DNA from: SKVR01 sp964453995
GTDB lineage: Bacteria > Bacteroidota > Bacteroidia > Bacteroidales > UBA7960
NCBI GenBank assembly: GCA_964453995.1
Contig: CAYVQC010000017.1
Location: forward strand, 1 to 64,000
Direction of reading: 5' to 3'
Length of the DNA: 64,000 nucleotides
Shown: piece after piece, positions 1 to 7,507 of the stretch
How positions within the stretch are numbered: the first letter of the stretch is position 1
Layout of the letters: every line of letters starts with the position of its first letter
Program-made: the position numbers and the translations under genes
Notes under the pieces: generated by a model
The model's database searches: none
Told to the model about the DNA's origin: nothing
What the model saw: the letters and a program-made list of their open reading frames with translations, nothing else

Positions 1-21
1 CCTAAAAAAAAGAAAAAATGA
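1..21 (+). CDS. rplD: Ribosomal protein L4, last codons (partial)
   Basis: The first 21 bases read as Pro followed by five Lys and a TGA stop. That stop overlaps the rplW start as ATGA. L4 precedes L23 in nearly all S10 operons, so this is most simply the 3' end of rplD. Only six codons are visible, so the identity rests on gene order, not on sequence. The overlap suggests translational coupling to rplW. Confidence 0.55.
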   Translation, partial: PKKKKK

Positions 22-311
22 ACGTTTTAATTAAGCCACTGTTTACCGAAAAAATGACGGGGGTTACTGAAAAATTTCCCAATCGTTATGGTTTCGTTGT
101 TGACAAAAAGGCAAGTAAAAGTCAGATAAAGGCCGCCGTAGAACAAATGTACAATGTTACGGTAGAATCAGTCAACACTATGAATTACCTTGGTAAAGCA
201 AAAATGCGCTATACCAAAACCGGTTTCATGTCCGGAAGACAAAACAGTATTAAAAAGGCCATTGTAACCGTTAGCGATGGTCAAGTTATTGATTTTTACA
301 GCAATATTTAA
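18..311 (+). CDS. rplW: 50S ribosomal protein L23
   Basis: A 97-residue L23 of normal bacterial length. L23 binds 23S rRNA at the peptide exit tunnel and is a docking site for trigger factor and SRP. The N-terminal segment LIKPLFTEKMT and the central KASKSQIKAAVEQMYNV helix followed by a Lys-rich loop are typical of the family. It starts inside the preceding stop codon (ATGA) and ends four bases before rplB, so it is firmly inside the S10 operon. Confidence 0.95.
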   Translation: MNVLIKPLFTEKMTGVTEKFPNRYGFVVDKKASKSQIKAAVEQMYNVTVESVNTMNYLGKAKMRYTKTGFMSGRQNSIKKAIVTVSDGQVIDFYSNI

Positions 312-314
312 AAG

Positions 315-1139
315 ATGGCTTTAAGAAAATTCAAACCAACCACGCCTGGTCAACGCTTTAAGCTTATCAATGCGTTTGACGAAATAACTACCTCTACACC
401 GGAAAAGAGTTTGTTGGTTGGAAAAAATAAATCAGGAGGTAGGAACAATAAAGGTAAAATGACCATGCGTTACATTGGTGGTGGTCATAAGAAAAGATTC
501 CGCTTTGTAGACTTTAAAAGAAACAAGGATGGAATTCCCGGTACAGTAAAAACCATTGAATATGATCCAAACCGTTCAGCTCGTATCGCATTGGTGGTAT
601 ATGCCGATGGTGAAAAGCGCTATATTCTTGCCCCCAATGGTTTGCAGGTAGGCCAGGTGATCATGTCGGGTGAAACAGCAACCCCCGATATTGGCAATAC
701 CATGTTCCTGAGTAAAGTTCCCCTGGGTACTATTGTGCACAATGTTGAGCTTCAGCCCGGGCAAGGTGGAAAAATGGCCCGCAGTGCAGGTACCTATGCG
801 CAGCTCATGTCAAGAGACGGTAAATATGCAATTCTTAAGCTTCCTTCAGGCGAAACCCGTATGGTGCTGATTTCCTGTCGTGCTACCATCGGTAGTGCCT
901 CTAACCCAGACCATATGCACGTGGTAAGCGGAAAAGCCGGCCGTAGCCGCTGGTTGGGACGCAGACCCCGAACCCGCCCGGTGGTAATGAACCCTGTGGA
1001 TCACCCCATGGGTGGTGGTGAAGGGCGTGCCAGTGGTGGTCACCCCCGCAGCCGCAAAGGACTACCAGCTAAAGGGTACAAAACCCGCAACCAAAAGAAA
1101 TCTTCGGGTAAACTTATCGTAGAAAGAAGGAAGAAATAA
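315..1139 (+). CDS. rplB: 50S ribosomal protein L2
   Basis: A full-length, 274-residue L2, the most conserved large-subunit protein, needed for subunit association and the peptidyl transferase region. The OB-fold part carries GGGHKKRFRFVDF (about residues 55-67). The C-terminal part carries the invariant MNPVDHPMGGGEGR stretch (about 224-237), whose His lies near the catalytic centre in known ribosomes, and ends in a basic tail. It follows rplW after three bases, in the canonical L23-L2-S19 order. Confidence 0.97.
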   Translation: MALRKFKPTTPGQRFKLINAFDEITTSTPEKSLLVGKNKSGGRNNKGKMTMRYIGGGHKKRFRFVDFKRNKDGIPGTVKTIEYDPNRSARIALVVYADGEKRYILAPNGLQVGQVIMSGETATPDIGNTMFLSKVPLGTIVHNVELQPGQGGKMARSAGTYAQLMSRDGKYAILKLPSGETRMVLISCRATIGSASNPDHMHVVSGKAGRSRWLGRRPRTRPVVMNPVDHPMGGGEGRASGGHPRSRKGLPAKGYKTRNQKKSSGKLIVERRKK

Positions 1140-1166
1140 TCGTAAATCACTGAAAAATATCCAATC

Positions 1167-1445
1167 ATGAGCCGTTCATTAAAAAAAGGACCATATATAC
1201 ACTATAAACTGGAGAAGAAAGTCCTGACCATGGCCAACAGTACCAAGAAAACTGTGATCAAGACCTGGTCAAGGGCATCCATGATTTCTCCGGATTTTGT
1301 CGGACAAACCATCGCAGTGCATAATGGTAACAAATTCATCCCCGTTTATATTACCGAAAATATGGTAGGTCATAAACTGGGAGAATTTGCTCCCACACGT
1401 ATTTTCCGTGGTCATGCGGGTAAAAAAGATAAAGGCAAAAAATAA
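1167..1445 (+). CDS. rpsS: 30S ribosomal protein S19
   Basis: A 92-residue S19, which binds the head of the 30S subunit together with S13. The N-terminus MSRSLKKGPYIHYKLEKKV and the C-terminal APTRIFRGHAGKKDKGKK tail are diagnostic. It lies 27 bases after rplB and 12 bases before rplV, in normal S10-operon order. The ATG at 1167 is the only start that preserves the conserved N-terminus. Confidence 0.97.
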   Translation: MSRSLKKGPYIHYKLEKKVLTMANSTKKTVIKTWSRASMISPDFVGQTIAVHNGNKFIPVYITENMVGHKLGEFAPTRIFRGHAGKKDKGKK

Positions 1446-1457
1446 AAATACTGAAAA

Positions 1458-1862
1458 ATGGGATCAAGAAAACATCTTAGGGCTGAAAGAGTCAAAGAAG
1501 AAAAAAAGACCAACTATATAGCCAAACTCAACAACTGCCCCACGTCTCCAAGGAAAATGCGCCTTGTTGCAGATATCATCAGAGGTAAAGAAGTTGATAA
1601 AGCCCTGGCAATTTTAAGATATACTAAAAAAGAAGCCGCCGGCAGACTGGAAAAACTCCTGCTGAGTGCTATTTCAAACTGGCAAGCCAAGAATGAAGGT
1701 GTCAGAGTGGAAGAAAGCAAACTCTTTGTAAAAGAAGTTTTTGTAGACAGCGGCAGGGTACTCAAGCGTTTACGCCCAGCTCCACAAGGACGTGCCTACA
1801 GGATCAGGAAAAGATCCAATCATGTAACCATTGTGGTGGATAGTAAGAATACAAACAATTAA
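1458..1862 (+). CDS. rplV: 50S ribosomal protein L22
   Basis: A 134-residue L22, whose extended beta-hairpin lines the exit tunnel. The globular core includes SPRKMRLVADIIRGK and a helix with AGRLEKLLLSAISNW. The hairpin and C-terminal strand follow as GRAYRIRKRSNHVTIVV. The first 18 residues form a basic Lys/Glu-rich extension not present in the short E. coli protein; extended N-termini are common in Bacteroidota. It sits 12 bases after rpsS and 11 before rpsC. Confidence 0.95.
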   Translation: MGSRKHLRAERVKEEKKTNYIAKLNNCPTSPRKMRLVADIIRGKEVDKALAILRYTKKEAAGRLEKLLLSAISNWQAKNEGVRVEESKLFVKEVFVDSGRVLKRLRPAPQGRAYRIRKRSNHVTIVVDSKNTNN

Positions 1863-1873
1863 AAACTTTTCAA

Positions 1874-2608
1874 ATGGGACAAAAAACAAATCCAATCGGC
1901 CTTAGATTGGGCATCATTAAAGGATGGGACTCCAACTGGTACGGCGGAAAAAAGTATGAGACAAAACTGGTTGAAGATGATAAGATCAGGAAATACCTCC
2001 ATGCCCGTTTGGCCAAAGCTGGCGTTTCCAAGATTATTATTGAAAGAACACTCAAACTGATTACGGTTACCATTAATACAGCCCGTCCGGGCATTATCAT
2101 TGGTAAAGGTGGCCAGGAAGTAGACAAGCTTAAGGAAGAGTTGAGAAAGATCACTCAAAAAGAGGTGCAGATCAACATCTCTGAAATCAAAAGACCTGAG
2201 CTGGATGCTGTTTTGGTAGCCAATACCATTGCAAAACAAATTGAAGGACGTATTTCTTTTCGCCGTGCAGTGAAAACTGCCGTTTCCTCAACAATGCGTT
2301 TGGGAGCAGAAGGCATCAAAGCTACTGTTTCCGGTCGTTTGGGAGGCGCCGAAATGGCACGTACCGAAACCTACAAAGAAGGCAGAATCCCCCTGCACAC
2401 CCTTAGAGCTGATATCGACTACGCTACCGCTGAAGCTCATACAACCTATGGTCGTATTGGGGTAAAGGTGTGGATATGCAAAGGTGAAGTGTATGGTAAA
2501 AAAGAACTCACCCCCTTTACAGAAGATAATACCAAGGCCAAAGCAGGTAGCCCCGGCACCGGTGGCAGAGATCGCTTCAGAGGCGGCGGACGTCGACAGA
2601 AAAAATAA
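1874..2608 (+). CDS. rpsC: 30S ribosomal protein S3
   Basis: A 244-residue S3, part of the mRNA entry channel and its helicase activity. The N-terminus MGQKTNPIGLRLG and the type II KH domain with its GKGG loop (in RPGIIIGKGGQEVDKL, near residues 75-90) are clear. The C-terminal domain includes GRLGGAEMARTE and HTLRADIDYA. The last 25 residues are a Gly/Arg/Lys-rich tail likely to be disordered or RNA-contacting. A 40-base gap separates it from rplP. Confidence 0.97.
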   Translation: MGQKTNPIGLRLGIIKGWDSNWYGGKKYETKLVEDDKIRKYLHARLAKAGVSKIIIERTLKLITVTINTARPGIIIGKGGQEVDKLKEELRKITQKEVQINISEIKRPELDAVLVANTIAKQIEGRISFRRAVKTAVSSTMRLGAEGIKATVSGRLGGAEMARTETYKEGRIPLHTLRADIDYATAEAHTTYGRIGVKVWICKGEVYGKKELTPFTEDNTKAKAGSPGTGGRDRFRGGGRRQKK

Positions 2609-2648
2609 CGGGCACTATTTTTATTGTATTTAAAAAAATCACTGAATA

Positions 2649-3074
2649 ATGTTACAGCCAAAGAAAACTAAATTCAGAAGGCAGCAAAAAGGCAAAATGA
2701 AAGGAAACACCAAAAGAGGTGCAGAACTTGCCTTTGGTAGCTTTGGAATTAAATCATTAGATGAAAGCTGGATCACCAGCCGCCAGATTGAAGCTGCGCG
2801 TCAGGCCATTACCCGTCGTATGAAACGTGAAGGGCAATTGTGGATTCGCATCTTCCCCGATAAACCTGTTACCAAAAAACCCGCCGAGGTAAGGATGGGT
2901 AAAGGTAAAGGTGCTCCTGAGTACTTTGTTGCCAGAGTAAGCCCCGGCAGAATCCTCTTCGAAGCCGAAGGTGTTACCCTGGAAACAGCACAGGAAGCCA
3001 TGCGCCTGGGAGCACAAAAACTACCGGTTCTTACAAAATTCATCGTAAGAAGGGATTTTGTAGAAGAACAGTAA
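2649..3074 (+). CDS. rplP: 50S ribosomal protein L16
   Basis: A 141-residue L16, which helps position tRNA at the A site and is added late in 50S assembly. The start MLQPKKTKFRRQQKG, the centre ITRRMKREGQLWIRIFPDKP and the segment RMGKGKGAPEYFVARV are hallmark L16 sequence. Unusually for an S10 operon, the next gene (rpmC) does not follow closely. A 157-base interval with a promoter-like element and RNA structure lies downstream. Confidence 0.97.
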   Translation: MLQPKKTKFRRQQKGKMKGNTKRGAELAFGSFGIKSLDESWITSRQIEAARQAITRRMKREGQLWIRIFPDKPVTKKPAEVRMGKGKGAPEYFVARVSPGRILFEAEGVTLETAQEAMRLGAQKLPVLTKFIVRRDFVEEQ

Positions 3075-3095
3075 AATTTATATAAAATAATTTTG

Positions 3096-3103
3096 TAACT
3101 TTG
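3096..3103 (+). promoter_or_regulatory. Putative internal promoter (-7 element TAACTTTG)
   Basis: TAACTTTG matches the Bacteroidota primary sigma factor -7 consensus TAnnTTTG exactly. No convincing -33 TTG is seen about 20 bases upstream. It lies just after rplP and would start transcription near 3110, at the head of the structured segment that follows. Transcript mapping would be needed to prove it; the match could be chance in AT-rich sequence. Confidence 0.4.
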
Positions 3104-3208
3104 CAGCCTTTTTGGAGAGGTTTCCACAACACATGCCCGCTTGCTACGGGCCGCTGTCAGCAAAAAGCCTCTAAAGCATACCAGAATAAATGCTTACTGC
3201 TTTTTTTT
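3104..3208 (+). ncRNA. Structured RNA or leader between rplP and rpmC
   Basis: This 157-base gap inside a ribosomal operon holds nested inverted repeats. Positions 3105-3114 pair with 3161-3170 at nine of ten positions. Inside that, GCCCG (3135-3139) pairs with CGGGC (3147-3151). AGAGG (3116-3120) could instead pair with CCTCT (3168-3172), giving a mutually exclusive fold. A terminator-like unit follows: AAGCAT (3174-3179) with ATGCTT (3190-3195), or AAAGCA (3173-3178) with TGCTTT (3198-3203), ending in eight T residues (3201-3208). Either a small RNA with its own promoter and terminator, or a ribosomal protein leader/attenuator, fits. No known RNA family was recognised with confidence. Confidence 0.45.
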
Positions 3209-3231
3209 AACGATAAAAATTCGTTTTTTAG

Positions 3232-3441
3232 ATGAAGCCAAATGTAATACGAGAAATGTCAACCGGCGAGCTCAAAGAAAGGTTGGATGAAGAAGTGAAA
3301 CAGCTGCAGAAGCTTAAGCTCAATCATGCTGTATCTCCCCTGGAGAACCCGATGAAAATACAGCTTTTCCGCAAAACCATCGCCAGGATAAAAACTGAGC
3401 TCCGCAACAGGGAGATCGAAGAAACTAAAAGTAAAGTTTAG
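3232..3441 (+). CDS. rpmC: 50S ribosomal protein L29
   Basis: A 69-residue L29, a two-helix protein beside the exit tunnel next to L23. It shows the expected pattern of a first helix (REMSTGELKERLDEEVKQLQ), the turn with LKLNHAVSPLENPMKI, and a basic second helix (FRKTIARIKTELRNREIE). It is preceded by the structured rplP-rpmC interval and followed after four bases by rpsQ. Confidence 0.93.
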   Translation: MKPNVIREMSTGELKERLDEEVKQLQKLKLNHAVSPLENPMKIQLFRKTIARIKTELRNREIEETKSKV

Positions 3442-3445
3442 ATAA

Positions 3446-3703
3446 ATGGAAACGAGAACTCGCAGAAAAGAAAGAGTGGGCGTAGTGACCAGCAATAAGA
3501 TGGAGAAATCTATTGTTATTAGCGTTTTACGCCGTGTTAAACACCCCAAGTACGGGAAGTTTGTTAAAAAATCATCCAAGTTTATGGCTCATGACGAAAA
3601 AAATGAGTGCAACATTGGCGACACCGTTAAAATAATGGAAACCAGGCCCTTGAGCAAGAATAAATGTTGGAGATTAGTTGAAATCCTTGAAAGAGCTAAG
3701 TAA
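3446..3703 (+). CDS. rpsQ: 30S ribosomal protein S17
   Basis: An 85-residue S17, an OB-fold protein that binds the 5' domain of 16S rRNA early in assembly. The core GVVTSNKMEKSIVISV followed by RVKHPKYGKFV is the family signature, and the length is normal. The gene starts four bases after rpmC and ends two bases before rplN. Confidence 0.96.
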   Translation: METRTRRKERVGVVTSNKMEKSIVISVLRRVKHPKYGKFVKKSSKFMAHDEKNECNIGDTVKIMETRPLSKNKCWRLVEILERAK

Positions 3704-3705
3704 TT

Positions 3706-4074
3706 ATGATACAACAAGAATCCAGACTATCAGTTGCAGATAACAGTGGTGCCAGAGAAGTGCTTTGCATCAGGGTGTTAGGCGGAACAAAACGCCGCTA
3801 CGCCGGTATTGGCGATAAAATCATTGTTACTGTTAAAGACGCTATTCCCAGTGGTAACATCAAAAAGGGAACCGTTTCGAAAGCCGTTGTTGTCAGAACC
3901 AAAAAGCATGTAAGACGCCCCGATGGCTCTTATATTAAATTTGATGACAATGCCGTTGTACTCCTTACTGCCAACGAAGAGATGAGAGGTACCCGTATTT
4001 TCGGGCCCGTAGCACGTGAGCTTCGTGAAAAGCAGTTTATGAAGATTGTCTCACTAGCTCCCGAAGTTCTTTAA
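3706..4074 (+). CDS. rplN: 50S ribosomal protein L14
   Basis: A 122-residue L14, exactly the usual length; it forms an intersubunit bridge with 16S rRNA. The N-terminus MIQQESRLSVADNSGA and the internal ARELREKQFMKIVSLAPEVL C-terminus are diagnostic. It follows rpsQ after two bases and begins the spc segment in classical numbering. Confidence 0.97.
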   Translation: MIQQESRLSVADNSGAREVLCIRVLGGTKRRYAGIGDKIIVTVKDAIPSGNIKKGTVSKAVVVRTKKHVRRPDGSYIKFDDNAVVLLTANEEMRGTRIFGPVARELREKQFMKIVSLAPEVL

Positions 4075-4095
4075 ACTGAAAAACATTTGTAAATT

Positions 4096-4416
4096 ATGCA
4101 AGCCAAATTACATATTAAAAAAGGTGATACTGTTAAGGCCATTGCAGGCAACTCCAGAGGCCAGCAGGGGAAAGTGCTTAGCATTGACCGCAAGAAAATG
4201 AGAGCTTTGGTAGAAGGGCTCAATATCATTTCCAAGCACACCAAACCCAATGCGGCCAATACCCAGGGAGGTATTATCAAACAGGAAGCACCCATTCATA
4301 TCTCCAACCTTATGTTGGTAGATGCTAAAGGTAATGCCACCAAAGTTGGCAGAAAGTTAACCGATGATAACAAAATTGTTCGTTATTCTAAAAAGTCAGG
4401 GGAGGTAATTAAGTAA
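4096..4416 (+). CDS. rplX: 50S ribosomal protein L24
   Basis: A 106-residue L24, one of the two assembly-initiator proteins of the 50S subunit. The N-terminal KOW motif is visible as KKGDTVKAIAGNSRGQQGKV, followed by NTQGGIIKQEAPIHISNLML. The stop codon TAA shares its last base with the rplE start (TAATG), indicating coupled translation. Confidence 0.96.
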   Translation: MQAKLHIKKGDTVKAIAGNSRGQQGKVLSIDRKKMRALVEGLNIISKHTKPNAANTQGGIIKQEAPIHISNLMLVDAKGNATKVGRKLTDDNKIVRYSKKSGEVIK

Positions 4417-4973
4417 TGAGCTATATTCCAAGACTTAGAGAAAAGTATGAGAAGGAAATAATTCCTGCTCTCACTTCCGAATTCAGCTACAGCAATCCTA
4501 TGCAGGTGCCAAAGCTTACCAAAATTTGCCTCAACCAGGGTCTGGGCGATGCAATTACGGATAAGAAAATGATTGACACTGCTATTGAAGAAATGACCCT
4601 TATTTCTGGTCAGAAAGCTGTACCCACAAAATCCAAAAAGGATATCTCAAACTTTAAACTGCGCCGAGGCATGCCCATCGGAGTAAGAGTTACCTTGCGC
4701 GGAACGAAAATGTATGAGTTTCTTGATCGCCTTGTGGCTGTTTCGCTTCCGCGTATCCGCGACTTTAGAGGAATCAATGAAAAAGGTTTTGATGGCCGTG
4801 GTAATTTCAGCCTGGGTGTATCAGAACAGATCATCTTTCCCGAAATCAATATCGATAAGATCAATAAGATCACCGGAATGGATATTACTTTCGTAACTAC
4901 TGCTAATACCGATAAAGAAGCTTACGCCTTGTTGCGTGAATTCGGAATCCCATTTAAAAACATTAAAAAATAA
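4416..4973 (+). CDS. rplE: 50S ribosomal protein L5
   Basis: A 185-residue L5, which binds 5S rRNA and contacts the P-site tRNA. Characteristic pieces are KICLNQGLGDAITDKK, RRGMPIGVRVTLRG and FPEINIDKI; the C-terminus ends in FGIPFKNIKK. The first base of its ATG is the last base of the rplX stop. rpsN follows after 12 bases. Confidence 0.97.
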   Translation: MSYIPRLREKYEKEIIPALTSEFSYSNPMQVPKLTKICLNQGLGDAITDKKMIDTAIEEMTLISGQKAVPTKSKKDISNFKLRRGMPIGVRVTLRGTKMYEFLDRLVAVSLPRIRDFRGINEKGFDGRGNFSLGVSEQIIFPEINIDKINKITGMDITFVTTANTDKEAYALLREFGIPFKNIKK

Positions 4974-4985
4974 AATATTCCGAAC

Positions 4986-5255
4986 ATGGCAAAAGAATCA
5001 ATGAAAGCCCGCGAGAGAAAAAGAGAAAAACTCGTGGCCAAATATGCAAAAAAACGTGCTGAGCTCTTAGCCGCCGGAGATTACGAAGCACTTCAAAAGC
5101 TTCCTAAAAATGCTTCACCGGTGCGCTTACACAACCGTTGCAAATTAACCGGTAGACCCAAAGGATATATGAGACAATTCGGTATTTCCCGTATCAACTT
5201 CAGGGAAATGGCCAATAATGGTCTTATCCCAGGTGTTACCAAAGCAAGTTGGTAG
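4986..5255 (+). CDS. rpsN: 30S ribosomal protein S14 (zinc-free type)
   Basis: An 89-residue S14, located in the 30S head. The C-terminal core LHNRCKLTGRPKGYMRQFGISR is intact, but the paired CxxC motifs of the 61-residue zinc-binding form are absent. This is therefore the longer C-minus type, which does not need zinc. Only one S14 gene lies in the window; a second copy elsewhere cannot be excluded. Confidence 0.95.
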   Translation: MAKESMKARERKREKLVAKYAKKRAELLAAGDYEALQKLPKNASPVRLHNRCKLTGRPKGYMRQFGISRINFREMANNGLIPGVTKASW

Positions 5256-5284
5256 AGATTTTATAACTTTTATTTTACATTGAA

Positions 5285-5683
5285 ATGATAACTGATCCAA
5301 TTGCAGATTACCTTACAAGAATAAGGAATGCCGTTAAGGCCAATCACAGGATTGTAGAAATTCCTGCATCTAATCTTAAAAAGGGGATCACTAAAATCCT
5401 TTTTGAGAAAGGGTATATCCTGAATTATAAATTTGAGGATAATGATAAAAGTGGCATCATTAAGATCGCCCTCAAATATCATCCTTCCACAAAAATTCCT
5501 GCTATTAGCTCAATCGAGCGCATTAGCAGACCCGGTTTACGAAAGTATTGCAGTCATACAGAATTGCCACGGGTAATGAATGGTTTAGGTATTGCCATAA
5601 TTTCTACATCCAAAGGTTTGATAACCGACAAAGAAGCCCGCAAAGAAGGTGTGGGTGGCGAAGTAATTTGTTACGTAAGCTAA
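5285..5683 (+). CDS. rpsH: 30S ribosomal protein S8
   Basis: A 132-residue S8, which binds helix 21 of 16S rRNA and, in E. coli, represses the spc operon. The N-terminus TDPIADYLTRIRNAV and the C-terminus SKGLITDKEARKEGVGGEV are canonical. It lies 29 bases after rpsN and 15 before rplF. Whether this S8 autoregulates here is unknown; no obvious helix-21 mimic was identified nearby. Confidence 0.97.
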   Translation: MITDPIADYLTRIRNAVKANHRIVEIPASNLKKGITKILFEKGYILNYKFEDNDKSGIIKIALKYHPSTKIPAISSIERISRPGLRKYCSHTELPRVMNGLGIAIISTSKGLITDKEARKEGVGGEVICYVS

Positions 5684-5698
5684 TAAAGGAGAGAAACT

Positions 5699-6256
5699 AT
5701 GTCAAGAATAGGAAAATTACCCATTAAAATTCCTGCGGGCGTTACCATTAATGTTAATGACAAAAACGTTGTGAACGTTAAAGGACCCAAAGGAGAACTT
5801 ACCCAGGAACTCAAAGACGGAATTACCGTTAAGATAGAAGACGGCGTTCTTACTGTAGTTCGACCCACAGAACAGAAAAGACACAAGGCACTTCATGGAC
5901 TGTACCGTGCATTGATCAACAATATGGTTATCGGTGTTTCTGAAGGTTATAAAATTGTGCAGGAGCTTGTTGGTGTAGGATATAAAGCATCCAACCAGGG
6001 CCAGCTCCTGGAGCTTGGTCTGGGATATTCTCACAGTATTTTTATCGAGTTGCCCAAAGAAATAAAACTCGAAACTGTGACTGAAAGAGGGAAAAACCCA
6101 CAAATTATTATGGAATCGCACGATAAACAACTTATCGGACAGGTTGCCGCAAAGATCAGATCATTGCGTAAGCCTGAGCCATACAAAGGTAAAGGTATCA
6201 GGTTCCAGGGTGAAGTACTGCGCAGGAAAGCTGGTAAATCAGCTACCGGTAAATAA
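5699..6256 (+). CDS. rplF: 50S ribosomal protein L6
   Basis: A 185-residue L6 built from two similar domains, located near the GTPase centre. The N-terminus SRIGKLPIKIPAGV and the second-domain motif RKPEPYKGKGIRFQGE are diagnostic. An AAAGGAGAG purine run (5685-5693) precedes the ATG, one of the few Shine-Dalgarno-like sequences in this operon. Confidence 0.97.
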   Translation: MSRIGKLPIKIPAGVTINVNDKNVVNVKGPKGELTQELKDGITVKIEDGVLTVVRPTEQKRHKALHGLYRALINNMVIGVSEGYKIVQELVGVGYKASNQGQLLELGLGYSHSIFIELPKEIKLETVTERGKNPQIIMESHDKQLIGQVAAKIRSLRKPEPYKGKGIRFQGEVLRRKAGKSATGK

Positions 6257-6283
6257 TTTTTAACTTTTAAAATCATCGCAAAG

Positions 6284-6643
6284 ATGGCAACAAATAGTAA
6301 AACAAGTAGAAGACTGAAAATTAAGTACCGTGTACGTAAAAAAGTCTTGGGATCAGAACAGAAGCCCAGGCTGTCAGTTTTCAGAAGCAATAAGCAGATT
6401 TATGCCCAGTTGATCAATGATGATAAAGGAGCTACTTTACTTTCAGCATCAAGCCGTGAAAAGGCAATGGCTGAAAAAACCGGAACCAAGAGTGATCTTG
6501 CTAAGGAAGTAGGAAAACTCCTTGCCGAGAAAGCTAAAGAAGCAGGTATTGAGCAAGTTGTTTTTGATCGCAATGGATATTTGTATCACGGTAGAATAAA
6601 ATCTTTGGCCGAAGGTGCCAGGGAAGGAGGATTAAAATTCTAA
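6284..6643 (+). CDS. rplR: 50S ribosomal protein L18
   Basis: A 119-residue L18, which binds 5S rRNA together with L5 and L25. The segments KPRLSVFRSNKQIYAQLI and FDRNGYLYHGRIKSLAEGAREGGLKF are typical, including the conserved C-terminal AREGGL. It starts 27 bases after rplF and is followed by rpsE after six bases. Confidence 0.96.
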   Translation: MATNSKTSRRLKIKYRVRKKVLGSEQKPRLSVFRSNKQIYAQLINDDKGATLLSASSREKAMAEKTGTKSDLAKEVGKLLAEKAKEAGIEQVVFDRNGYLYHGRIKSLAEGAREGGLKF

Positions 6644-6649
6644 GAGACT

Positions 6650-7168
6650 ATGACAAACGTTAATGTAAAAAAGGTAAAATCCAGCGAAATCGAATTTAAA
6701 GACAGACTGGTAAGCATACAACGGGTTACCAAAGTAACCAAGGGTGGTAGAACTTTTAGCTTTTCGGCCATTGTTGTAGTCGGTAATGAAAACGGTGTTG
6801 TTGGTTATGGACTTGGCAAAGCCAAAGAGGTTACCACTGCTATTAGCAAAGGTATTGATGACGCAAAGAAACACCTCATTAAAGTTCCCGTACACAAAGG
6901 AACCATTCCTCATTCCCAGGAAGGAAAATACAGCGGTGCCCGCGTGTTGATCCGTCCTGCTGCTAATGGTACCGGTGTTATTGCCGGTGGTGCCATGAGG
7001 GCCGTTCTGGAAAGTGTTGGTGTAACCGACGTACTGGCCAAATCAAAAGGTTCCTCTAACCCACACAGTGTGGTAAAAGCCACTATCGATGCCCTTACCA
7101 AACTCAGAGACCCCTTTACCGTTGCACAACAAAGAGGTATTTCTGTAGAAAAAGTGTTTAATGGCTGA
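6650..7168 (+). CDS. rpsE: 30S ribosomal protein S5
   Basis: A 172-residue S5, involved in decoding accuracy and mRNA unwinding with S3 and S4. The double-stranded-RNA-binding-like N-domain includes RVTKVTKGGRTFSFSA. The second domain includes GTGVIAGGAMRAVLESVGV and SSNPHSVVKATIDAL. A 118-base interval with two hairpins separates it from rpmD, unlike the tight spacing before it. Confidence 0.97.
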   Translation: MTNVNVKKVKSSEIEFKDRLVSIQRVTKVTKGGRTFSFSAIVVVGNENGVVGYGLGKAKEVTTAISKGIDDAKKHLIKVPVHKGTIPHSQEGKYSGARVLIRPAANGTGVIAGGAMRAVLESVGVTDVLAKSKGSSNPHSVVKATIDALTKLRDPFTVAQQRGISVEKVFNG

Positions 7169-7181
7169 GAATATAGCTCTT

Positions 7182-7220
7182 TTACAGGTAGATTGAGTAG
7201 GTCAGTCTACCTGTAATTTT
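7182..7220 (+). other. Hairpin with short T-run between rpsE and rpmD
   Basis: TTACAGGTAGA (7182-7192) and TCTACCTGTAA (7206-7216) form a perfect 11-bp stem with a 13-base loop, followed by TTTT. A second small hairpin, CCCTG (7242-7246) with CAGGG (7257-7261), lies just before rpmD. The first has terminator shape but a short U-tract, so partial attenuation or mRNA processing is plausible. Downstream genes are essential, so full termination here is unlikely without a new promoter. Confidence 0.5.
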
Positions 7221-7286
7221 AAACGTATCAATTATTGTTTCCCTGAAATGCAAACCAGGGTCGTCAGTTAAAAATATTGGTTTCAG

Positions 7287-7469
7287 ATGAAAAAATATAA
7301 AATTGCACAGGTAAGAAGTGCTATCAAGCGCCCGGAGGACCAAAAACGTACACTCAGAGCTCTGGGATTGCGCAAACTTCATAACCCGGTAGTGGTTGAG
7401 GGTACTCCCCAGCTTATGGGAATGATCAATAAGGTAAAGCATCTTCTCAGCGTAGAAGAGGTACAATAG
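7287..7469 (+). CDS. rpmD: 50S ribosomal protein L30
   Basis: A 60-residue L30, a small protein missing from some bacterial lineages. The sequence KIAQVRSAIKRPEDQKRTLR followed by LGLRKLHNPVVVEGTPQLMGMINKVKHL is typical. It sits between the hairpin-containing interval and rplO (38 bases downstream), in standard S5-L30-L15 order. Confidence 0.95.
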   Translation: MKKYKIAQVRSAIKRPEDQKRTLRALGLRKLHNPVVVEGTPQLMGMINKVKHLLSVEEVQ

Positions 7470-7507
7470 AGATTTAGTTAGGTAATAATTTTAAATTTGC
7501 ATATAAA

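Noticed and set aside
3104..3208. Signal recognition particle RNA, 6S RNA or tmRNA in the rplP-rpmC gap
   Set aside because: The SRP tetraloop core, the 6S bubble and tRNA-like ends were all looked for and are not present.
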